DNA of 64,000 nucleotides from Ceriagrion tenellum. Its lineage: Eukaryota > Arthropoda > Insecta > Odonata > Coenagrionidae. The translations under genes were made by a program, and so were the position numbers. The stretch spans positions 81,761,696 through 81,825,695 of the forward strand of contig OY720643.1 of NCBI GenBank assembly GCA_963169105.1, read 5' to 3'. Below the pieces are notes generated by a model, which saw nothing but the letters and a program-made list of their open reading frames with translations, was not told the origin of the DNA and did not search any database. Below, piece by piece: positions 23,705-35,344 of this stretch. How positions within the stretch are numbered: the stretch's first letter is position 1; each line of letters begins with the position of its first letter.

Positions 23705-25045
23705 ATGGGGAAACTTGGATTTTCTTTCCCAGTTATTCAATGGTTCCGATCTTATTTACTCTTGAGAATTCAAGCAGTAAAAGGATATGAGGATGAATTG
23801 TCCAGTTTTTCCGCAGTGACATGTGGTGTGCCTCAGGGCTCTATCATTGGGCCTCTACTTTTCTCAATATTTATTCTTGATTTACCCAGCTCGATCACTC
23901 ACTCAAAATATCAATTGTATGCTGACGATTTGCAAGTTTATCTAGATTGTCATCCATCTGAAATCCATAGCGCCATCGAAAAGATAAATGAAGATGTTTC
24001 CCGCATATGCAAGTGGGTTGAACATAATATGTTGAAAATTAATCCCGTTACAAGAAAATCTATAATAATTGGTACTGCCAAATTTATAAATAAACTTAAT
24101 TATGATATTTTACCTAAATCATAGTAAATGGTACTGAAATAGATTATACAAATAAGGTTGTAAACTTAGGAGTTAATATTAATAATACAAAAACTTGGAA
24201 GGAGCATGTTGCTTTCATTTCCAACAAAGTGTACAAGACATTAGCGCAGATGAAACATTTTAAACATTTAATTCCATTTGAGCTGCGTAAAAAACTCATA
24301 AATCACCTTTTAATTCCTCATATCGATTATTGTCTCCTTGTATTTGTTGATTTAACTAAGGAATTACAAAATAAATGACAAATCTTGTATAATGCTAGAG
24401 TAAGATATATATGTAATACGAGTATTTACGAACATGTAACTCCTTACTATGTTAAATTGAATTGGATGAAATTGGAACATAGAAAAATATTTAAGTTATC
24501 TGTGTTCATCAACAAAATATTGTCAACTAAAACCCCTGATTATTTGTATGCTTATATTATTAGAAACCAAAGTGGTCCAGGCAGACAAGTAAGAGGAAGA
24601 AGACACTTTAATATTCCACGGTGTAGAACTAATTGGTATCAGTTATCCAAAATAAATTGTGGCCTATGTATATGGAATAGTACTCTTGACAATATTATAA
24701 ATCAAACAATGTATATAAATTAAAATCGGAAATGTTACCTTTCTTGTATAAAAAATATTATTGTAGCGCAGTGTGAATTTCATTGTACACCTCATTTTTT
24801 GTTAATTTATATCATAAACTCTCTCTCATCCTTAGAAATTGTTTATATATTTTATTAGCTTGCACTATAGTAATTGTAAATATTATTGTATTAATGAATG
24901 TCCTATGCTTATTGAATGTTCATATTTGTAAATTGTAGTGTCCTGAAAAAAAACTATTTTTGCCACAGAGTTTTTCAGTTAAACTGTAATTTGTTCCAAA
25001 GGACATGTAGTCCTTGAACAATAAATATTTTGATTATTATCTAAC
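23705..25045 (+). pseudogene. CR1/Jockey-like LINE family F, 5'-truncated
   Basis: The open frame 23705-24124 begins inside the RT domain: FPVIQWFRSYLL, TCGVPQGSIIGPLLFSIFIL (RT 4) and YQLYADDLQVYLD (RT 5, catalytic YADD intact). A stop at 24122 interrupts; the frame then continues VVNLGVNINNTKTWKEHV and LINHLLIPHIDYC. A second open frame at 24385-24723 carries the C-terminal RRHFNIPRCRTNWYQLSK. The 3' UTR ends with AGGACATGTAGTCCTTGAAC, then AATAAATATTTTGATTATTAT near 25040. No endonuclease is present. It differs in sequence from families C and D. Confidence 0.82.
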
Positions 25046-25049
25046 GTAG

Positions 25050-27980
25050 TAATAATTATTTCACAGCTTTCTCGCGTAATTTAGCTCAACTATCACTGTC
25101 TTGATTAAATACTGTCAATTTCAGAAGTCGTCGAGTAAAATACAGGGCAAACATTCAACTTTCATCGCGTTTTTCAGTCATATAACTTCAAAGGTATAAC
25201 TCTCAACCATTTCCAATAACAACACCTCAGAGTTGGTAACCCGCGCCCACTCTCACATCTTGTGACTTACCAGGTGGTAGGGTGACATCAAATCGGAAAA
25301 TAGTGGCTACTCAAGAGAGTTCTGTGCTTTATAGTATGAGGAATGTGAATAATTTGTACTCTATAAGCACTCTTCACACGGCCCCCTAGGTCTCCAGATC
25401 CGAGACTGTGAGACCTTTGAGGGCACGATTAAGACTGTTTTCCGCCTTTAGTCAGAAAACTGAGATAGCTTCGTGACTGTATCACTGCCGTCCAAGTGAC
25501 CATCGACAAGGACCCGAACTAGATAACTGCGTATGTGTGTGTCGCGTGACGTAAGGAAAACACATGGAACATACGTAAACATCTTGTTCCAAACTTGAAG
25601 AATTTATGTTCATTCTCATGCACCGTCGGCTACAGTACATGCAATACAGAATGAAATGTACATTTTTGAAACAAAAAAATTTTATTCTCCCTGTGATTTA
25701 CCTTTATGTCTTCATTGATCATAGTGCTTGTCAATTTTTGGTCCGGCAATATTTCATGGACTTTAATTCGCCGGAAATCATCATCGGAAATCTGATCTAG
25801 CCCAATATATTTCCCTTGCCCAAAACATTTCAGAGGTAGTGTCTTATTTGGATCACCAGAAAAGTCCTTTTAGATAAATTTTATAAACCAATATTCTATT
25901 ATTACTCGTTAAACAGGGTGAAATATTGCTAAATGTTGTAATATCTTATATAAACGTTGTTCATCCAAAGAGTTCGAAATAAACGAACTCTAAATTGAAA
26001 TTTACAGGGGATGCAGAAGACATTCAGACGTCTATACGACCTCGCCAATATACTTTGGGGCACGAATCGTCCGGAAACAATACTATTTATGTTGCCTCCG
26101 CTGAAATCACAATCGTTTTCATCTCGTCCAAGAAGAACTCGCATGTAAGACAAGGAGTAAAGGAGATGGCCTTGATAAAGAGACCGAAAAATATTATGCC
26201 TGTCGGAAATGTTTGTAGGGGACGACACACAGGAAATTGAGAAATATGAGAAGGGTGCCGAGAGAAACGAATGAATAGATGGGGATAGGTCAACAGGGTT
26301 GCATACGGTTAACACCGAGAATAGGCGTTCGAGGTATCAAATACCGTTCCAAGAATTGCCTCTCGGAAGTGAAGACCGTATAGAAACATAAGGAGGCGTG
26401 TATTACAACAATCATAATGCATATACCATTATTTTCTTGATTTAAAACATATAATTAACTCGCTTAAATGTGAACACCTTTTAGCATAATGGCGAGGCCT
26501 TATAGACGTTTGAATATCTCCAAAATTCCCTGAGAATTTTTATTTAGAGTTCGTTTATTGTTTTTTTATTTGATCTACTCTATTCACAAATAAACTAGGT
26601 CATATAGTTGTCAATGGAAATAATTTGAATTCTTCATCTTATAATGTTCAGTACTTTTCTTCGGATGAAACTGCGTAAGCCATTAACAGCTCCTTATATT
26701 GCACGGAAAATATATTCCATATGCCTTGCTGTATGAATGCCTACTTATACAATAGTTTCAGAATGAAAAAAAAATTCCACCTCAATCAATTAGCAAAGCT
26801 TGCGATTGCGAATAACATTACTTTAATCGCTTTCACTTAAACTAAATCAGCGTTCACTAAGCTAGACGAATTTAATGTATTTAATAATGACCTAGAAATT
26901 GAGAAATATGTGGAGTGAGCTGTGGGATGATAAGGAATAAGATGGTGGAGGGTAGCAAACCTCCACCCGGTTAGGGCAAAGATATCGGAGACAACGGAGA
27001 GTCATCAGATATCGTTCGAAAGATAGCCTTTAAAGGGTGAAGGATGTAGAAAAAAATAAGGGCACGGCGTTTATTGTGAGTAAACTGCGATGGGGTCCAC
27101 CTAATTCATATATACGAGCCGTTTTCTTTCTCCGAGATGTCGCAAAAAAACTCCTTCCCGAATCACGATGCCCCGCGGTGGGTCGAGAGAGACAAACGAA
27201 AAGATTTTTCCCAATCTCTTCGCCGGCTGGTTCTCAAGCGATTGGCACAACGTCGGGCCGGAACGCCAGAAGGCCACGACCTCCACAAGAGGAAGTCCCG
27301 TACTCCCTTCCGACATCATATCCGGTCGTCAACGAGGGAGTCTCCGGGCAAACAGTGGACGATCAATAGTAGATTTATTTAAACACCCGGACTGTACACG
27401 AGAGAAACTCCAATCACATAATGGATGACGCAAGAATTGCGTCTTGTAATTCTCGTATTTCCGGAGTTGAGGGACAAATATTTAATCAGCTAACAAATGC
27501 TTAATATTACGTATACATATTGAATCAATAGGTCGATAATCAATGTATCCAATATCAGGGATGAGGCACGACTAATCCATCAACCTGACCACAGCTAAAA
27601 AAATATGGATTTCTTATTTTCCAAAATTGTGCATTGTAAAATAAAATTTGCTGCTTAAATGAGTGCTCACCATGTAGAGTGGTGCGTCTTATTTTCCAAA
27701 AATATTAAAAGTGAAAATTTCCGTACAAACAATTTCTCATTTTGATGAAAAAACACATGTGTGAAACTTCGGTCGGTATGTGATGTCATTAACCCATGCT
27801 GCATGGGGTCTAAAATACCCCACTTGAAAATTTTAATTTTCCAGTGGGGTATTCTAGAGCCGAAATAGCTAATCTTAATAGCTAATTAATGGTGTGGAAC
27901 ATAATACCTCTTAAGGTGGTTAGAACAATTTTAGATTATGAACAGACTTGCATGAAACCTTTCAAATACATACTAATTAG
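25050..27980. other. No gene recognised
   Basis: About 2.9 kb. A moderately GC-rich patch at 27100-27420 has overlapping frames in several phases (up to 110 codons) with no recognisable domain. A 128-codon minus frame at 25929-26315 overlaps an 81-codon plus frame; neither is recognised. A short hairpin GGTGGAGG/CCTCCACC lies at 26944-26967. Confidence 0.4.
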
Positions 27981-27990
27981 TAATATGAAT

Positions 27991-28451
27991 TAGGGATGAG
28001 TCGATTCCACTTTTTTTCGATTCCGATTCTTTTAAGTCGATTCTCGATTCAGTTTCCATCGATTCTTATTATTAATAAAAGATGGGATATTGATATACCA
28101 GTAGCGTACGACTATCTTTAAAATTCAAGCACTGTCTGAAATAAAATAATAAAGACAATTAAGTCGCTCAAAAAGTATATTTATTAACAAATGGCAAATA
28201 TTTCAATAGCAAATTTCAAATAGCAAAATTCACAGCTTATTGAGGCAGTACATAAAAGGTACAAATTGATAGCCTACCCTAAAATTACTGAGGCAAATAT
28301 AGTGTGATAGATGAAATTTGATTTGAATATTTATCCATCTGGAATCGATGGAATTGATTGGAATGACTTTAGGCGATCGATTCTCGATACCGATTCTAAT
28401 CCTGAGAATCGGTGGAATCGAGAACCAACATTTGGATTCAACTCATCCTTA
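27991..28451. mobile_element. 461-bp hAT-type MITE
   Basis: The ends are inverted repeats: TAGGGATGAGTCGATTCC at 27991 and, in reverse, TAAGGATGAGTTGAATCC from 28451. It is flanked by an exact 8-bp target duplication ATATGAAT (27983-27990 and 28452-28459). The subterminal regions contain many copies of TCGATTC or its complement GAATCGA (near 28010, 28028, 28036, 28045, 28061, and 28343-28425). There is no coding capacity. An 8-bp duplication with a short inverted repeat is the hAT signature. Confidence 0.88.
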
Positions 28452-28649
28452 ATATGAATGAATAAAAGTGAAAAACATTGCATGCTACGGATTTCGTTTT
28501 CTAGCAATTATTTTCTATTTTAACCCATAGACTAATCGCACTTGGCTTATATTTCGAGATAATTCAATTCTACATGTACAGGTTTTCCCATAAACGCTAA
28601 ATTTGATGTTTCATAACATTGCCAATAAATATCAAGGTATCAATATCCA
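28452..28649. other. No feature seen
   Basis: Short AT-rich spacer between the hAT MITE and a LINE D fragment. Confidence 0.4.
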
Positions 28650-29185
28650 CATCTACATCTACGTATTACCCTAAGTGCCGCCGCAAAGTCGTGTGGTAGG
28701 TGATGTTAGGACATCAGCCGTGTGAAGATGTAAGGGCTAAGGTTTTGGGAGGCGAAATGGTGACATGTATTATGTGAGTGTATTTAGTCGAGTTCAGTTT
28801 TTATTGTGGTCGCTTATTGTGCGCGGAAAGAACAAATTCTTGCACCTATCCCTATCTGTTTGACAGTGTATCTCTATTATTTTATCGCATCTGTCAGACA
28901 GAGATGTAGTGAGGCGTCACGATAATACTCTCTGTGTCTCTCGGAAACAAACCAGTTCTGAATTTCTCAAGCATGCTAAGCCTAGCGTGTATCCTCTGAC
29001 TCTCTAGGGGCTCTCACCTTAATCCCTATAAAAGTTGTGAAACAGTGTATGTTAGCTCGTAGCAGTTTTAACGAAGGATGAAGCCTCTTTTTGTATTTCA
29101 TTAATTTTTTTGGCTGAATCTTCATGACCAAGGTTCCAAATACTCGCGGCTTATTCGCTCTGTTGCCTAACGAGAGGATGTATCA
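28650..29185 (-). pseudogene. LINE family D, 3' fragment
   Basis: Minus strand. From about 29185 it reads HLEYAASIWNLG-like sequence, AKKINEIQKEASSFVK, RRIHARL-like and DRDKIIEIHYxTDR-like blocks, matching the copy at 35.75-36.2 kb at the nucleotide level. It ends in the family's 3' end with an ATCTAC microsatellite (28650-28667). The reverse transcriptase catalytic region is absent. Confidence 0.75.
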
Positions 29186-29540
29186 TACCCATGACAAAAA
29201 TACGTATTTACAGATGGTTTTCGCTTAAATTTCGAATTCCTTGGCATAAATCATAGTCATAAATAAACTGTTATAAAACTATTATAAATGACAAAAATGT
29301 TAAAATATAATCCTTGCATCATTCATTTTGCAACATGCATGGTTTTTTCAAACTTGCTTGAAAATTAAGGTGAACTCAATGAGTCACGATTAGCGCTCAA
29401 TCCACCTTAAGGATAAAAATACTAGTCTGGAAAACTTTATGAGCCTAAGAAAAGTCGTTGATACGCAGGGTTACGGCAGTATGTAAGATAATATTAAGAC
29501 GACCATCACCAAGATACGTAGAAATTGCCCGAAGAAAAAA

Positions 29541-29672
29541 TCTGCCAGAAGCGGGAATCGAGTCACAGACCTTTGAATTGAGGTTTCTTCATCTTCATGA
29601 CACGGTTTAGCTGGCGAGGAGGAATTTAAGGTCGCCCGGAGTAAGGACTTTACCCCGTCTCCACCGGGGACG
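29541..29672 (-). repeat. tRNA-derived SINE (family S head), minus strand
   Basis: On the minus strand from 29672: CCCGGTGGAGACGGGGTAAA (box A-like, as in the copies at 19.9 and 36.8 kb), then GTCTGTGACTCGATTCCCGC (box B-like). An insert of about 60 bp between the boxes makes the spacing longer than in the other copies. Confidence 0.5.
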
Positions 29673-29944
29673 ACGTGTGAGTTATGTGATAGTATTCTAT
29701 ATAAAAAGTAATATGAGGCGTCACTTTGTCAAAATTTGTAATGTTCATAATAAACAATGAAACTTTTACTATTTTCACTTTTTTATTATCCACCGACTAG
29801 GATTACATTATTCATTATTAAAACTCTGTGTTGAAATCTGGTTGGTGAAATATAAAAAAAGGTGTGAAAACAGTAAAAGTTTTATAGTTCATCATGAACA
29901 GTCTTCAAGTCGAGGCACTAGTTCTAAAGAATTTAAGCCTGAGA

Positions 29945-30015
29945 AGAGTAATGGTATGCTCATTGGTCCGGCAAGTCAAAGGTCGTGGTTCAATTCCCGG
30001 TCAAGACCGATTTTT
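29945..30015 (+). repeat. tRNA-like SINE fragment
   Basis: TGGTATGCTCATTGGTCCGG, then GGTCGTGGTTCAATTCCCGG. The second block is a good pol III box B and T-arm. The D-arm is poor and there is no acceptor stem, so this is a SINE or tRNA fossil. Confidence 0.4.
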
Positions 30016-30019
30016 CCTT

Positions 30020-31984
30020 TTGGCAATAAATACATATTTCACCACCGTACCTGTGGTCGGCATGAATACTATCACCGAGAGTGAAGCTCTCTTTAAAATA
30101 CCAACCCGAAGGAGAAAGATCAGAAGTATATGTATGGTTGTACGAGAACAAAATATATTCCAAACATGGCTGAAATTTTTATTTGAATAACTAAAAAAGA
30201 GAGAAATCGTAACGCAATGATGAGAGTAGAATAGTTCGGTCTCCTATCGCTAACACTTCGTCGGTCGTACCGGGATACACTCGAGTTTAAAAAACAAGAA
30301 AACACCAAGAGAACACAATTTAAACCGAAAAGTAATTTTCTCCAAAAAAATCTCCAATCGCCATTAATTTCCTCATCTTTTTTTTCGGCCGAAATTTTGA
30401 CACCCCCACGAGCAAATTAGGGACCACGTTCCTTCCATATTCTCTTTTGATCTCCAATCTCGGTTTCTTTGGTGGCTCAGAGCTCTGATTCCCGGGCACC
30501 CAATACAGCCGGATGGAGGAGGAAGAGGAGGCTGGATTGCTCGGGGATGGTGTTAAAATTTTAAAATCCATACGCCAAGGGGTTTTGGGCAATGCAAGTT
30601 GAATCGGGCACGCGGACCAATCTTGGCGCTCTTATGTATAACAAATGAAAGATCAACCCCGAGCGCATGGACCAGTCCGCCTCTCGCGGGGGTGGTCACA
30701 CGATACAAACACAAGTAACAAGAGAGCCTGAATGGTCGCCGTTGAATGCCATGATCAAAAGCCCAGGTGTTGCTCAATACATGGATCGTCCCGGATTGTG
30801 CCCACATCCCAGTCTCCCAGAGGAGGTTAAAAATAAGATTCAAAATCATTCCGCTTCGAATGAAAAACTTTTTCGAAAAAAAATGTCTCCTCCCTTTATT
30901 AGGTTTCAACTAAATTTGTCACCTCTGTTACTTATAACCCATTAGCTAAATTAACAATCAATAGTTTCTCACTACAATGAAGGAAAATAAGCACTATTAT
31001 AGTGGAAAGAATCGATATTTTATGTCTTGTGTATACCAGCTCTAAAATACTTGTTTTACTTAATATACAACAGCAAAGTAGCACAATGATTTGATTTAGG
31101 GTAATGAACTTGAACGTAGAGATAGTGGGGGTAAAAATACTTTTTTAGTTTCTCTGCAAGGAGCTTCGGATATATTTAACTCTATCAGGCTGGACTTAGT
31201 GAATGTTATCTACATTTTACTACCATTATAGTTGATATATTATCAAGTGTAATTTATTCAGAATGAAATTCCTAATGAGTCATTTTTTGCTAACTATTTC
31301 CAAAAAAAGCCTATGAGGTATACAAGTAAAATGACATTATTTGCCAAGACATTCATTAGTATTAAGAATGTGAACAAGAAAGAAAATATGGATTCTGATG
31401 GAGAAAATATTCCAGGAAACGGAGAAAACTTGGACTAATCCTTATTCTGGGTTAAAAAAATCTATGTGGCACGGGATTAAAAAATTCAGAGAAAGCTGAT
31501 ATAACAAGTTCATACGATGATCTTAAATAAAAAATGAATTGTTTACAATAAAAAGGAATCCTTTGAGTCTGTCAAGCGGGAGAAACTACGGATCAACGAT
31601 ATAAATAAATGATCCAAACCCAATGGGATATTTACACCATTTTGCAAGTTAAAACGTTGAAAATACAGATAAGTTCCCGTCATTTAAAAGTTTCATAGCC
31701 TTTTCTCAAAATTCACTTGTATCGAGGCTTTGATTAAATTCTTTTAATGGCAGGAGTGAAGATAATATTGGCAGAGTAGCCCAAGCAAAGAATACATTAT
31801 ATCCGGAGACGAGTCACCTAACTATAAATTACGCAAAAAATGAAGAAAGGGAGCGATTTACTGAAACAAATATACTATTTGAAAAATGATTTCATATGAT
31901 GGTAAACCCTGGACGGTGATAGCTGTCGAACAAAAGAAATTTTAGGATTGGATGCAATGGATATTAGGTGTAATCAAAGAACTA
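30020..31984. other. No gene recognised
   Basis: Overlapping frames at 30320-30945 on both strands lack domains. The part from about 31560 to 31985 may be a degraded upstream portion of the Penelope-like element that follows, but I cannot align it. Confidence 0.4.
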
Positions 31985-32585
31985 TTAAGATCAAATAGAC
32001 GGATTGAATCACTTCCCTTCCAAATATAATCTAATCTTCAAAAACTGTAAAAAGTTGCTTCTTTCTCTCAAATCCAAAAATTGCCTTTAAAAGAAAGCTG
32101 ATAAAGGTAATATTTGCGTATTACTTGAAGGTTACTACCAAAAAGTGGGAAACTTGTAATCTATCGGGCCATACACGGTGAGAACAAAGAATGAGATCAA
32201 TAAAATGATCACCCAAATAAAAAACGTTATAAAGGATGGTCCCAACGTAATCGCCAAAAAAAAAACAAAACTAAATGTTACAGTTTCGACTCCCGCTTTA
32301 CCGAGACTATACTGCCTACCAAAGGTCCACAAAGAAAATTTCCCCAAGAGACTAATAGTATCCGGCATTGACGCGCCTACCTACTTGTTGTCAAAATGGC
32401 TCAGCTTATTCTCGGCTTAAACCTTCCACGCCTCCACTCCATTAAAAATAATTACGATTTCATTCAAAGAACCAGAAACTACTCTATCAACGAGGACAAA
32501 ATAATGGTTTCGTTTGATGTGTCCAATTTATTCCCTAGTATACCTATTAACATCGCTATAAATGCTCTAAAAACTGGTTAGCTTG
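31985..32585 (+). pseudogene. Penelope-like element, reverse transcriptase relic
   Basis: From about 32090 it reads KADKGNICVLLEGYYQK (stop), comparable to the PADKGN block before the RT domain of Penelope-like elements. An open frame at 32178-32420 follows with LPRLYCLPKVHKENFPKRLI (RT block 1-2, the P-K-x-H-K signature) and IDAPTYLLSKWLS. After a frameshift the frame 32396-32581 reads LHSIKNNYDFIQRTRNYSIN and MVSFDVSNLFPSIPINIAIN; the D in SFDVSNLFPSIP is the first catalytic Asp. The sequence is cut off before the second catalytic block, and no GIY-YIG domain is seen. A hammerhead-like inverted repeat lies about 200 bp downstream. Confidence 0.85.
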
Positions 32586-32787
32586 CGTCCCGGTGAATAA
32601 TTGTGCCTCCCCGCGTGTGATGCCAATACTTTACGGCCATTTGGTGTTATTTTCATCTTGCGGATTGAATCGTCATTAAAAAACTGCCATGAAGACTTAG
32701 ATAAAAAAGATGAGTTATAGAATCAAATTAATGTTTGAAGGCATAACTTTGTGGAAGGTTACGGCAGATATGACGGAAAATAATCTA

Positions 32788-32937
32788 TTAATAAATTCCA
32801 CACTTAAAATTTTACTACCGACCTTGGTTTCGATTGCCTTGCAATCATTTTCAAGGTAATTTGTAACCTCTCTTGAAAATGAGTGCAAGGCATTGAAACT
32901 TAGCTCCGTAATAAAATTTTAAGCGTGGAATGTACTA
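32788..32937. repeat. Head-to-head hammerhead-like inverted repeat
   Basis: The left arm (about 32788-32856) and right arm (about 32872-32937) pair imperfectly over about 65 bp. On the minus strand the left arm has a 6-bp hairpin (GATTGC-AAG-GCAATC, 32832-32846), then GAAA (32828-32831), then CC-AA-GGTC. This matches the 3' half of a minimal hammerhead: stem II, GAAA, 2-bp stem III and cleavage triplet GTC. The 5' core is CTTGAAAAT instead of CTGANGA. The right arm carries a weaker plus-strand version (GGCATTGAAACTTAGCTC). The end AAAATTTTAAGTGTGGAAT is shared with other modules in the window. Confidence 0.6.
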
Positions 32938-33034
32938 AGAGATTTTTCCCGTCATGTATGATTGATTTTCTCAATCGTGGAAAAATAATGCCACTCATTT
33001 TTCGACATTATTTAAAAAAAAGTCTTTTCCTGGT

Positions 33035-33545
33035 AAAAGGTAGGTTTTGTAGAAATCAGAGAAACTCCTCCAGGTAGGTTTTATTGTAACTCCTCCCGGT
33101 AGGTTTTGTTGAAATCAGAGAAACTCATTCCGGTTTACTGCAGTTTCAAGGTCCTATCTATCACTATCATGTGTTTTTTTGCCTCAGAATATGATCTACT
33201 CTTCTTCATCCGAGCAATGAAACCTATAATCTGTCTTCTTCCGCCCCGCTTGCCCAGCATCCTTCCCTCCATCACAGTCTTGAGCAACCCATCTTCATAT
33301 TACTACCGACCATGACATATTACTTCCGACAGCTAACTACCCTGTCTACCTTCGATTTCATTCATAAGTTTCCTTTCCTCGCCTACGATACTTAGAACTT
33401 GCTCGTTCGTCTTCCCTTCCATCCACCGCACTTCTCCATCCTTCTCGACTCCCAAATCTCAAAGGCTTGCAGTCTGTTCACGCCCTCTTTTCTGAGGGTC
33501 CACGTTTTTACCCCATACAACGCTACGCCCCATATCTGAATGATT
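33035..33545 (-). pseudogene. RTE-like LINE family B, 3' fragment
   Basis: Minus strand. From 33545 it reads LYGVKTWTLRKEGVNRLQAF, EIWESRRMEK, a degraded stretch, GCWASGAEEDRL-like sequence, and the terminal RSYAEAKK block (also seen at 19258-19290). A small tandem repeat of GGTAGGTTTTGTNGAAATCA units (33040, 33074, 33099) lies at the 3' end. Many stops. Confidence 0.75.
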
Positions 33546-33559
33546 TTCATATTCTAGGT

Positions 33560-34050
33560 ACATATTAGTAGAGAGGGACACCCACCACATTCCTGTGTTT
33601 TTTAACTTGAATCTATTCCTGGACTACCGTTCGTCGGGTTCCTACCCTTCAACGTATCTGGCGTGAGTGGCTCTACCGGGAGCAATCGTAATATCTCCCG
33701 CCATTCTAGCTCTAGGGGCCAATGGAACGCCCAAGTCAAGGTTGTAGTCATAGGACGATTTGCGGCACGATCGCATATTGTGAATTAGGTTTAGGTTGTT
33801 AGAATGCATGGTGTAAATCATGAAGGATGTGAAATAAATTATTTTTTAGAAAATAAGCGGTTGGCTGGAAGGAGAGTGGAGTAGATAGCTGCTGCAAGCC
33901 AATATTCGGAAATCTGTTCATCTTTACCTCAAATTACTCAGTTTGAACTCAATTTTACCCATCCCTTCCGCCACCTTTACGTCACCTCTACCAGCATGCC
34001 TCCACGCCCCCCCTTTTTCCTCTCCTCTCTTTTCCTCCCTCCTCTCCACC
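33560..34050. other. No gene recognised; pyrimidine-rich toward the end
   Basis: AT-rich, becoming C/T-rich from 33955 to 34050. No domain in the short frames. Confidence 0.4.
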
Positions 34051-34058
34051 TTTACTGT

Positions 34059-34160
34059 ATATATACTCAGCCACTCACGTCAGTTGTACCTTGAAAATGG
34101 CACTCAGTCACTGAAACCCGGGTCGGATTTAATAAATTAGTGTGGAATTAACCAAGTTTT
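34059..34160 (+). promoter_or_regulatory. TATA-initiator-hammerhead-like module
   Basis: A TATA-like TATATATA at 34059-34066 is followed at about 24 nt by TCAGTT (34080-34085), a match to the arthropod initiator. Next come CTTGAAAATGG (degenerate 5' core), a weak hairpin region, and GAAACCCGGGTC at 34112-34123. The last block equals GAAA, 2-bp stem III (CC-CG-GG) and cleavage triplet GTC in minimal hammerheads. AATAAATTAGTGTGGAATT follows, shared with other modules. The TATA-TCAGTT-core order is the same at 61892-61953. This may be the start of a Penelope-like or retrozyme-like terminal repeat. The degenerate 5' core argues against catalysis. Confidence 0.5.
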
Positions 34161-34164
34161 ATCT

Positions 34165-35075
34165 TTTCAATACGAATATTAAAAACTTCCAAAAAGTAAC
34201 GCCTGAAGCAGTTTCAAATATTCGGAAATATGACTAATTGATTGTGATACATTCATTCAACTTTGGTTATAAGAAATACTTATGAAGACTAACCAGGTGT
34301 TGTAAAAACAAGTTTTATTTTGGAGCAAAGTGCATCGTCCTGTCATAACGACATCATTTCTCAGTCATGCTCATTCATACTGATATATACATATATAGTA
34401 TCTTTATCTTTCCACCCACTGCCCCAAAGAGTGCTGCAAGGCATTCCGCGAGCAATGAAAACGCGATAACTTTGTCGATTGTTGTGGTGCCATTCTGGCA
34501 CATCGATACTAGCATTAAAAAGTTACTCATATATGTAAGAAAAATATCACTATATTTCTAAAACATCACGTAATCCGTATAGCTCCAACTATTAAGGAAT
34601 TTCCATCTCAGATACGCATCTACTTCTACTAACAGAGGACATTATGATCCAAATTTAATCGAAGGCAGCGAGAAAATCATCATCACCACACGTTGATAAT
34701 GTCGGCGCTTCTATCGACGACGTTCGTAACCGAAATTTATTTTGCGTAGACAAGACAAAACAGTGTAGCCTGTACAACCGGTCCAAGTACTTGAATACAT
34801 TACCAATATTGATAGTATTGATTTAGCAAGAGGTCTAGATTTTGAAAAGTTTTGTAGTGAGAATTATATGGATTCAATTTTCCGGAATCTACCGCCTCGG
34901 TTGCTGTGGCGATGACAACTGTTTCGCTGACTCAACCGACGCGATAGATCCCGGAAAACGAAGTATTTTAAGCTAGAGCATCGTAAAGGCCTTAGTTTTT
35001 ACAGAATTTTATGTATTTAAGACTAATGTAACTCATTCACAGATGGTGTACAGAAAAGAATCTCCCTGACATAGA
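34165..35075. other. No gene recognised
   Basis: AT-rich. A 64-codon frame at 34367-34561 has no domain. No repeats noted. Confidence 0.45.
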
Positions 35076-35081
35076 TAACAT

Positions 35082-35152
35082 AGGGGTATAGCTCAGTGGT
35101 AGAGCATTCGACTGCAGATTGAGAGGTCACAGGTTCAAACCCGGATACCCAC
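35082..35152 (+). tRNA. tRNA-Cys (GCA), possibly a pseudogene
   Basis: The D-arm GCTCAGTGGTAGAGC is at 35091. The anticodon stem-loop TTCGA-CTGCAGA-TTGAG gives anticodon GCA with U33. The T-loop TTCAAAC is at 35134-35140. No intron and no encoded CCA, as expected for a eukaryote. Weak points: the T-stem ACAGG/CCGGA has two mismatches, and the acceptor stem AGGGGTA/TACCCAC has two unpaired terminal bases. The 3' flank is ACCGCTG without an immediate T-run. The gene is standard in length (about 71 nt), and boxes A and B are good, so it could be transcribed, but folding may be impaired. Confidence 0.75.
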
Positions 35153-35344
35153 ACACCGCTGTATTTATTATTGTAAAAATGCAACCAAATTATACCGATA
35201 GGACGAGAACTATCATCCGTTAATTAAATACCGGATTTTTCAATTTAAGTACCATTAATATTTACCTCCACATGTAAGAGTGCGAGGGACGATCAATAAT
35301 GTGCTAAAGCGGGCAACTTACCCGGCCCGAACTAGCCCAAGCAT

